Notes under the pieces: generated by a model
Databases searched by the model: none
Seen by the model: the letters and a program-made list of their open reading frames with translations, nothing else
What the model was told of the DNA's origin: nothing
Made by a program: the position numbers and the translations under genes
Part shown: piece after piece, positions 56,446-64,000 of the stretch
Position numbering within the stretch: position 1 is the first letter of the stretch
Layout: the number at the start of each line of letters is the position of its first letter
Assembly: GCA_039519185.1 (NCBI GenBank)
Contig: CM076846.1
Span: 134,203,027-134,267,026, forward strand
Direction of reading: 5' to 3'
Origin: Astragalus membranaceus
Taxonomy: Eukaryota > Streptophyta > Magnoliopsida > Fabales > Fabaceae
DNA length: 64,000 nt

Positions 56446-58782
56446 TGTAACATCCACAATTTAACTAGTTTCAATTACTGAGATTAGCTAGAGGCCATAA
56501 TTAATTAATTAGCTAAACTGGGAATAATTAGCATAAATTATTAATTATGAGATGTTTGAAATTGATTGAAACGAATAAATTATCGTTTATGCATAATTGG
56601 TATATTATGCTAAGTATAGAAGTTAGGGAGAAATTGTTGAGTTAGAAGTAGATTTAAGTGAGAAATTAAGAAAAGGGGTAGAATGGTCTTTTCCTCCCCA
56701 TTTATCACCCAACTCACTTGACTACCCAAGCTGACCCACACTCTCATTAAGTCAGCCACACAACATACCCTAACTCACACACACATCACTTTCTGAAATC
56801 TAAAAAGAAATAGAAAACCTGAAGAGAAAAGAAAGGAAGAGGTCGAGAGAGTGAGGGAAAGGAGAAAGGAAAGAGAGAGCCCATTCTTCAAACCTTGATG
56901 CATGTCTTGTTTCTCACCACCATCATAGTCAGTTTCTCATCCTCTTTCTGTTGATGCCAAAATCGCACCCCACATTGTCTTCTCAACCCAAATCACCAAT
57001 GGAGAGTATCCAAGCTCCACTTGTTCCAAATAGGAGTTTTGAAGCTTGCATGTTGTGGTTGAAGAACCAAAACCATTTCTGAAGCTCAACAACCAGTAAT
57101 AGAACCCTTTCTCAAGCCACATTGCTGTTTTGGGTCGTCTGGGATCGTTCGAGAGGATTTGAGTTCGAGTTGTGGTGAGAAGTTCGAGTACGGGGACCGT
57201 TCGTGAAGTTACATTGTCATTTTATTCCGCGGATTCATTGTTTGTGCGATTTTCGTCGCAATCGGTGAGTTCTATACTCGCTTAGGGATATTTGTGTGAT
57301 ATTGAGTTCCAGGTCTTTGTTTCCATGTGTTCCACGTTTTCGTTTCAAAAGAATCGAATCGAAAACCATAATTTCAACTATCGCATTTTCGAAGTGTTTT
57401 GAATGATTGAATGTGGTTGCTGGACTGAATATGTTTGCCGTTATGTAAAGTTAGAGTATCGATCGGAATGAAATTTAGAATCGAAACGAAATGGAAAGAA
57501 TTTAGGAAAACAACAATTTCTGGGTTACTGATGAACACGCACGGATCGTGCGCCCCAGTGGCACGGACCGTGTGGCACGGACCGTGTGGCACGGACCGTG
57601 CGTCTCGTTCGCAGGTGGCCTGAAAGGTTTTAAAAACATGGCACGGACCGTGCGCCCTAGGACACAGACCGTGCGTACCCTGCACATCTGTGTTTCAAAA
57701 TTTTTGAAAACACGCACGGGTCGTGTGCCTCCAGGGCACGGACCGTGCGTAAGCTTCTGTCACCCATTTTCAAAATGCACCTTAGTCCATTCCAAATGAT
57801 TCCAAGTTCCTTCTAATCATTTCCCCAAGGTTTCCCAATGATTGTAATGCATGAATATCATGAAATTGAGTATGCTTGAGATAAGATTCTTGAGTTATGA
57901 AGGTGAGGAAAAACCGTACATTAGTAAACGCGGGGAAATGAAGAATTACTTCCATAAAGGAAGGGTAGAATGGCATACATATAATTATATATGTATATCA
58001 AGGGCGACGACCCTAAGGATTAGCATACTAGGGAAGGGGAAGTCATGAGCCTCAAAACCTAGGCCCCATGAGATTTGCCCGCTAATTAGTGGTTAGCGGA
58101 TTGAGTTCACCAAAAGCCAAAGAAATAACCGAATAAGGTGGCTCAAGGTGTTGTGCTAAGTTAAAGAAAGGATAAGACATGAATTGTAGTCGCTTATTAG
58201 GGCTACAAGAAGAAATAAAGAAACATAACGCGTAGTCGCTTATTAGGGCTACGGGTTAGAAGAAAATATGTCCACATAGTCGCTTATTAGGGCTATGAGT
58301 TCAAAGAATAAAAACATAATGAACCGCTAGAGTTAGTAATGGGTCTCGATAGGATTCACTGAGATAATGTTTATCTCACCCTTTATTATTGTGGTTTTTA
58401 CAGAGAAACGGGGAAAAGCAAAGGCGAAGAAGCACGGTTAGCAGGTGTGACTTATGAAGTCATTGAAGATTCAGCTTTATGTTTAGGCCTTTGTCCCTTT
58501 TGTTGTCTTTGTAATATTGATTGTATAACTATTATTAGTAACAGTTGTAAATCGTTTCCGCTACTCATGTTTTGGATATTGAACACCAGGTTGTATAAGT
58601 CTTAAGTTAGGAGACTTAAGCACTTATGTTAAGTTTAATGAGGTTCATGGAACCGTTTGATAATTATTTATCGAAAGTTTTTAGTTGTGTTCAATATTCA
58701 ATAACAGGAAGTTACTCTGATGTATGCCAAGTGGTACATTTTGGTATTAATTTCTACAAGCTAGAAATATCAGGGTGTTACA
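56446..58782 (+). repeat. LTR 2 of the chromovirus (2337 bp)
   Basis: Near-identical to LTR 1. Differences: about 100 bp missing near 57931, extra GTGTGGCACGGACC units in the GC block (57540-57610), and a TTAA insertion near 58748. Hairpins at 58184-58297; candidate splice sites at 57265 and 58403. Confidence 0.9.
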
Positions 58783-58785
58783 TTA

Positions 58786-58797
58786 TGGTATCAGAGC
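58786..58797 (+). promoter_or_regulatory. Second primer binding site
   Basis: TGGTATCAGAGC after LTR 2, showing that another internal region once followed. Confidence 0.9.
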
Positions 58798-58930
58798 AGT
58801 TCGACCTAGTGGGGCTTAGATTAGTTTTAGAGTTGGTTGTCCCTTGAGTAATTCTGCTATATTGCTTCTTATGATGCTAAGAGACATTGAGTCTGATCAA
58901 CTTAATACTTGGTGTATCGTTTGCAGAATT

Positions 58931-59108
58931 ATGGCAGGAGGATCAAGGAACACTCAACCAATCGATCCACATTCTGCTTGGATGCAGAATATGATGGAAA
59001 GGCAGCAAAAGATGCTGGAAGACATGCTGCTAATGCAACAAAATGCTCAAGCTCATCCCCAACAAGCTCCTGAGCCGCAAGTTAACCCAAGGCAGATCTA
59101 CTCTTAAT
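58931..59108 (+). pseudogene. Second chromovirus gag start, truncated
   Basis: Same 55-residue Gln/Met-rich start as at 40331, then CAGATCTACTC, after which sequence jumps into LTR. The junction shares ATTC between gag (GAATTC) and LTR (ATATTC), a microhomology typical of a deletion. Confidence 0.85.
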
Positions 59109-59189
59109 TCAATAACAGGAAGTTACTCTTATGTATGCCAAGTGGTACATTTTGGTATTTCTACAAGCTAGAAATATCGGGGTGTTACG
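59109..59189 (+). repeat. Terminal fragment of a third LTR
   Basis: 81 bp matching the last part of LTR 2, ending GGTGTTACG before the GGAGA duplication. Confidence 0.85.
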
Positions 59190-59194
59190 GGAGA

Positions 59195-59928
59195 ATAATG
59201 TATAGATCGAACAGAGAACAAAATAAGTCACAGATGATGATGTGGTCAAAGGCACACATGCATGCTTACTCTTATATTGTTAAGCGATAACATGTAGAAT
59301 ATTATCAAAGAACTAACCTGGTTTCATTGGAGAAAACACTTCAACTCAATCGATATCCAACCTTCGTAGAGATGACAATAGAGACTAAGAAACCCTTTGG
59401 TAAAAATGTGTGATGCTATCGTGGTTAGTAATAGAACTGATTTTATAGGATTTTCTATGACAGAAAATTCACCTCTAATTTTGGGCTTACTTAAAAAGGG
59501 AAATTATCTACAAATTAATCTTACAGAATCTTATATCCATATAAATTGGGTGCATAACAAATTACACTATTAAATGTTTTTTAGATAACAACTCCTCTAC
59601 AATCTTAAAGAATCTTAAGTCCCTAATAATTCCCAGATATTACCCTATTTAGCATGGTTAAGCATGATATATTCTCCTAGTTTTTAATTTTGTCTTTCAC
59701 GTTTCTATATTTTTACTATATATAAAAGACCATGGGAGAATTTGAGACCATAAAATATATATCTTTTTATTACAAATTAAATATATAAATATGTATAAAA
59801 TATATTTAAAAATATATATCAATTATATATATATATTATATAACATACCAGATTTATTTTAGCTGGTGTACCTCTTAATAGGTTTATTTCATCCAAATTG
59901 TTTCGTCATCAAATAAGACAAATCTTTT
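59195..59928. other. AT-rich spacer, no gene recognised
   Basis: Only short frames; stretches of ATATAT near 59750-59850. Nothing supported. Confidence 0.6.
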
Positions 59929-59998
59929 TTTTTTGACAAAGGAAAATTCATATCATTTCATTCAAAATCAAGTTCGCAATACAGGTAGGACTATAATA
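59929..59998 (-). mobile_element. Possible LINE 3' tail
   Basis: On the minus strand, AATGAAATGATATGAATTTT followed by CCTTTGTC and a run of A, the usual look of plant L1 3' ends. Too short to prove; no RT present and no target duplication identified. Confidence 0.35.
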
Positions 59999-60044
59999 AA
60001 AAATCTGGGAGCTAGCATAATCCCGTGACACCTACAACAAATTT

Positions 60045-60370
60045 GACCTATACCAACAGTAAAAATCTGTGGGTAAAGGGTTAAATACCGTGGGTATAGC
60101 ACCGAAAACCTATACCGACGGATGATCTTTCCGTGGTCTTTATTTGGCTATACCCACGGCAAAAATGGCGTCGCTATAGCCTATACCGACAGACGATCTT
60201 ACCGTTGGACAAAACCTAAGAGCTATACCCACAATCGCGTAGCTGTTGGTATTGGCTTTAACATCACTGTTAATTTTGCTATACCCACAGTCGAATTGCT
60301 GTTGGTATACGTTTTAAAACCACTCTTAATTTTGCTATACCCACCACTTCCTTTTGTTGGTAAAAAATTT
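60045..60370. repeat. CACTA subterminal TATACC-type repeats
   Basis: At least eight CTATACCSAC(A/G)G or inverted GTTGGTATA/GTGGGTATAG units in both orientations. In En/Spm such motifs bind the element's regulatory protein. Confidence 0.75.
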
Positions 60371-61264
60371 ATTAACAATATTTATGATAATCAATTAAAA
60401 GCTAAATATAAAATAAATACATTTATGAAACAATAAAACTAAAATCATATTGAAAATTAATCACAAAACATGTCTTACAAGCATGTCACCATTTTGCAAA
60501 TTAACATTTACTTCTACATCAACTCTTAAGATAATCTCAAAAGCATATAACATAGTGGAAATTAACATTACTCCTACATCAACTCATAATCTCAAAAGTT
60601 ACAAAGCAAATACATACTAAAAAGGAAATGAAAATGATAGATATAATGTCTCAGAGTCAGCCATGCCCCAACCAAAAAACGATCTTCAAAGTCCTAAAGC
60701 TGAAGCAGCTGCTCCCTTTTTCCTGGGTGCAGCTTCAGTACCTCATCCTACCAGTTCCACTGGTCTTTCTTCTAATTTTCATTGGCGCCATTATCTTCAT
60801 TAGTGTCTGGACTTGGAGAATTCATTTGCTCGGGAGCACTAGAATCGTCTGTAACCTATTGAAAGAAAAATATACAACTCAACTTGGTTGATTTTTCCAT
60901 ACCTCATTTATAAAAACTCTAGGAAGATAATATATTATACCTGTCTTGCCACTTGTAAAATATCATCTACATCTTCTCCAGAAAATCGATTTTGAATCAA
61001 TGTCATAACATTTTCCAAGAGGCTTTCCATTTGACTAACTCTATTGCGTAACTCTTGATTTTCAGACAAAACAACCTTTGATTTTTTAGGCTTAGGAATC
61101 CTGCCCATACAACGCACACGTTCTCTTTTGTCTGGTCCTTGTACTTTAGAAAATATGTCATCCTTCCAATGCATGTGATTTTGTGACTTTTGGGATGATT
61201 GAGATGTTCCAGCTTCATTATTGTATTTGTCTAGTTTTTCCTGAAACATTAAAAGTGCATAAGT

Positions 61265-61435
61265 ATGGAGGTACTATTACTGCTGGAATACAGAATACAT
61301 AATGCATATGAACACAGAATACAGAATGCATATGAATGCATATTCAGAATACAGAATGCATATTATTACTGCTGGAAATACAGAATGCATACAGAATACA
61401 GAATGCATACTATTACTGCTGGAGCTGGAACATAT
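61265..61435 (+). repeat. CAGAATGCATA minisatellite
   Basis: Repeated CAGAATACAGAATGCATA and TATTACTGCTGGA phrases within the CACTA intron, directly before the P450 fragments. Confidence 0.8.
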
Positions 61436-61437
61436 AT

Positions 61438-62146
61438 TGTAGATGTTCTTTTGAGAATCCAACAAAGTGGCAGCTGGAACATATATTTACTTAATTATTT
61501 TGTCTACTTTTAAAAAAAATTGTCTTTTTCCTAATTTTCAAAAGTTTCTTGTTGATGTACTAGGATGTGTTTGGAGCTGGAACAAATTCATCAGCAACAA
61601 CAATAGAGTGGGCAATGTCAGAAATGATGAAAAACCCAAAAGTGATGGAGAAGGCACAAGCTGAAATAAGGCATGCATTCAAAGGAAAAGAAACAATATT
61701 AGAAACTGATTTCCGGTGTACAGTTACTCCTAAATGCCACAAGTACATTCATCACACACAGCACTTACTGGAGGATTTGAAGGAAACAACACTGAAGCTG
61801 AACAAGAATATCTTGTAGATGTTCTTTTGAGAATCCAACAAAGTGGCAGCTGGAGCATATATTAACTTAATTATTTTGTCTACTTTTAAAAAAAATTGTC
61901 TTTTTCCTAATTTTCAAAAGTTTCTTGTTGATGTACTAGGATGTGTTTGGAGCTGGAACAGATTCATCAGCAACAACAATAGAGGGGGCAATGTCAAAAA
62001 TGATGAAAAACCCAAAAGTGATGGAGAAGGCACAAGCTGAAATAAAGCATGCATTCAAAGGAAAAGAAACAATATCAGAAACTGATTTCCGGTGTACAGT
62101 TACTCCTAAATGCCACAAGTATATTCATCACACACAGCTCAAATAA
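61438..62146 (+). pseudogene. Two tandem captured cytochrome P450 (CYP71-like) fragments
   Basis: Each unit has an exon end encoding VDVLLRIQQSGSW (61438 and 61816), an AT-rich intron end finishing TGATGTACTAG, and the next exon start encoding DVFGAGTNSSATTIEWAMSE or DVFGAGTDSSATTIEGAMSK (61564 and 61940). AGT(D/N)SSATT is the oxygen-binding I-helix motif of plant P450s, followed by MMKNPKVMEKAQAEI. Unit 2 carries a few more upstream exon codons (TEAEQEYL, from about 61780). After ETD the P450 match ends and both units continue with the same unknown 50 bp. In unit 1 the key Asp is Asn; in unit 2 the Trp after Glu is Gly. Opposite strand to the CACTA gene, inside its intron; no complete enzyme is possible. 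Confidence 0.8.
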
Positions 62147-62754
62147 GGGAAAGCAAACCAAACTCCTATACACTAACACAGCTCAAATATCAATTTAGCA
62201 AACCAAACTCCATACTTATTGATTTTTAACCACCCACTATTCAGTTTAGTAAAGATTAAAGCAGTCTCTGAAGATCAAAAATATGGTGTTCTGGCTGGTT
62301 CTGTTTGGAGATCAACTTAATGGGTTCTGTTTGTAGAGACTGCAGGGATTGTGAGTGTGTTGTTCTTGGTTATTGGTCTGGCTGCTGGGTCTATTGTAGC
62401 ATGGTTTTGGGTCATCTGATCGGGCAATTTGTATTTATGGACAACAAAACTTACATGTATAAATGGGATGGGTTTCCTTAATTTGTTTATTGAACATGTG
62501 AAAATTTGTAAGCTCACCTATAAAGTGTATAGGAAGGATAAGAAATAATCTTTTCTTTCCTCAACCGTGGAATATTCACTTTTACCATGCTTGGCTAATA
62601 ATAGATGGACAAATAAAATGTATGTAAAGTAAAGCCTATGCAGGTATGATCTGGTTCGAAGTTTGAAGTTTGTGTTGCTAAGTTTGCAAGAAATATATAT
62701 TCATTGCATAAAATAATTTACGAGTGTGTTGCTAAGTTTGAAAGAAAATCTTAC
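62147..62754. other. Remainder of CACTA intron
   Basis: No gene recognised. Two CTCAAATA(A/T)...AGCAAACCAAACTCC(T)ATAC phrases at 62138-62170 and 62182-62215 form a short direct repeat. Confidence 0.5.
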
Positions 62755-64000
62755 AATCATTTCTGCAGCTTTTTCATTGACGATTGATCCATCTTTACGA
62801 GTGTGGGTATCAATGTAAATCTCTTTACGTTCAGGTGATACACCTTTGGCTTTTTTTTTCTAAAACCAAACATATAAGTTAGATGTATTTTGTTTTATAA
62901 ATACATTTTACTCATTGAGAAGTAGAAATATAAACAAACCTTTTCATCAATCAGTTTTGGGAGACTTTTTGTACCCATGCAATGGACATCTTCATACTTA
63001 GCACGATTTCGTTTATTAGTTTTACTTTGTTTCTACAATTTATACAACCAAATATTAGTTGAAGAAAGAATCAAAGTTGAAGCACTACTCATAATATGCA
63101 AAAAACTATTTGCTAGATGACTTACTTGTCCTTCTTCTGAAAACCAATGATGAACCAATTCACGATACTGATTAGGTTCAACCCTGCCATCAAGTAATGC
63201 AGCTGCAATCTATTCTTCAGTTTTACTCGGATCATATGCCATTGACTTTAAATCACTCTTCCATTGCCTCCACTTCTCATTCAACTCAGATTTCAACAAT
63301 TCTCTTGTTGTGTCACTTATAGGAGGAATGAACTGAAATTTGGACTAAATAGTGATAAATGTTAGATACATACAACATAAATTAAGTCATATTGCAACTT
63401 TTGATGCATCAAAATTTAAGTATATAACAATAATACCTCTATTAGTTCCAGCATTGCATCTTTATCCTTCTTTGGCATTTCTTTCCAGGATTTGTAGTTG
63501 ATTGGAGCATATTGATGCCTTCGAACTATACTTCCTATGAAACGAGTAAGAGTTGTCCCTTCCTCACCAACAGGCCGACCATACTTATCTAAATTAACAA
63601 TTATGAAATCACCATCTTCCATCTCCCATACATCTAACATTCTTGTTGGGCCTCTCAACCGCTTAGGTTCTACATCTACCAGTAATATAGAAGGCGTAAA
63701 AACATAAAATATTATGTTTACAAAAATGAAATATAAACAACAGAAACTAAATATAATTTATACCTTTCTCATTTTGTGCTTCTTCTGCTTCTATATCCGA
63801 AGGAACCGAGTGGGAATCAGCAGACTCGTGTATGACAGCATCAGAATTACTTCCTTGGGCATGAGTTGGTATTGTGTCAGTAGGAATAGATTGTGTTCCT
63901 TCATTGTTACTTGCTTGTATGTGTTGGTTTGAGTCTTCTGGAATGCGACGCCCAATATTTAACTTTCTTTTTCTTCCCATTTCTGCATTACTTTTACAAT

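Larger units (their letters stand above)
37779..59189 (+). mobile_element. Tekay/Del-like chromovirus (gypsy), tandem form with nested insertions
   Basis: GGAGA (37774-37778), TGTAACATCCCC ... GGTGTTACG, GGAGA (59190-59194). The last base is G where A is expected. Order: LTR 37779-40182, PBS, gag start 40331-40500, [nested element 40501-52194], rest of gag-pol 52195 to about 56390, PPT 56431-56445, LTR 56446-58782, a second PBS, a second gag start 58931-59108, then only the last 81 bp of a third LTR. This tandem form implies recombination between two elements or unequal exchange, followed by an internal deletion. Pol order RT, RNase H, integrase, chromodomain marks Ty3/gypsy chromovirus. Confidence 0.92.
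60772..63980 (-). pseudogene. Transposase_24-like (En/Spm TNP1-type) gene, intact layout with one stop
   Basis: Exons on the minus strand: 63980-63764, 63675-63437, 63344-63126, 63032-62940, 62859-62755, 61240 to about 60945, 60855-60772, all with GT/AG borders. It starts MGRKRKLNIGRRIPEDSN. The Transposase_24 region includes RGPTRMLDVWEMEDGD, GRPVGEEGTTLTRFIGSIVR, YKSWKEMP, LKSELNEKWRQWK and GRVEPNQYRELVHHWFSEEG; then KRNRAKYEDVHCMGTKS, KEIYIDTHTRKDGS, RVRCMGRIPKPK, and a coiled-coil-like tail (ENQELRNRVSQMESLLENV). In En/Spm the equivalent protein binds subterminal repeats. TAG at 63212-63210 interrupts exon 3 where Gln fits (C to T). The intron 62754-61241 holds foreign P450 pieces. I call it a pseudogene because of that stop. 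Confidence 0.8.
60029..64000 (-). mobile_element. CACTA (En/Spm) element, partial, running off the window
   Basis: Contains subterminal repeats (60045-60370), a Transposase_24-like gene on the minus strand, and a degenerate terminus CACCTACAACAAATTTG at 60029 that resembles the CACTACAA ends of this superfamily. The other end and the TNPD-type transposase (tnp2) would lie right of the window. No 3-bp duplication can be tested. Confidence 0.7.

Overview
The window is repeat-rich nuclear DNA of a flowering plant, most likely a eudicot and plausibly a legume. This rests on plant LTR-retrotransposon families with initiator-Met-tRNA primer sites, a FAR1-type Mutator element, an En/Spm (CACTA) gene, Helitrons, Stowaway MITEs, a plant B3-domain gene, CYP71-like P450 fragments, and ordinary GT-AG introns. 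There is no bacterial operon, CRISPR, rRNA or tRNA. The only gene-like host locus is a small B3-domain gene at 22.9-23.8 kb; almost everything else is transposon or relic.

Left block (1-15.1 kb): three nested retrotransposons on the minus strand. A TNT1-94-like Copia element (gag-pol at 1-2758, gag start at 14215-14524, LTR about 14546-15107) was split by a Ty3/gypsy element (2759-14209, target duplication ATTTG). One LTR of that element was later split by a truncated gypsy derivative (8867-11748, target duplication TACAC).

15.1-22.2 kb: two copies, same orientation, of a non-autonomous Helitron (3' hairpin plus CTAG). Each carries a 299-bp Stowaway MITE and an identical short reading frame behind a TATA box; the second copy has an extra 1.2 kb. 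22.2-28.2 kb: the B3 gene, a gypsy solo LTR directly upstream of it (23954-26936, AGCGG duplication), and a fold-back element.

28211-37491: a 9.3-kb Mutator-like element with a perfect 9-bp duplication (TTGAAAACT). It carries a multi-exon ULP1-like (KAONASHI-type) protease gene on the plus strand and a broken, truncated FAR1-type transposase gene converging on it. Its introns and spacers, but none of its recognised exons, hold clusters of a 36-bp repeat built around the palindrome GGTTAGTGGCCACTAACC. This is the most unusual organisation in the window.

37779-59189: a Tekay/Del-like chromovirus (GGAGA duplication) in LTR-internal-LTR-internal(deleted)-LTR fragment form. Its gag is split by a second gypsy element (40501-52194), whose 5' LTR contains two further solo LTRs (41514-43889 and 44953-47125). 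The chromovirus pol is largely complete but killed mainly by CAG/CAA/TGG to stop changes and small indels. Across these gypsy LTR families I see a shared internal layout: a GTGAGT site, a GC-rich self-complementary minisatellite, an array of short hairpins with compensatory base changes, then a TTTTACAG site. 59.9-64 kb: a CACTA element on the minus strand with subterminal TATACC-type repeats, a Transposase_24-like gene running to the window edge, and two tandem captured cytochrome P450 fragments inside one of its introns.
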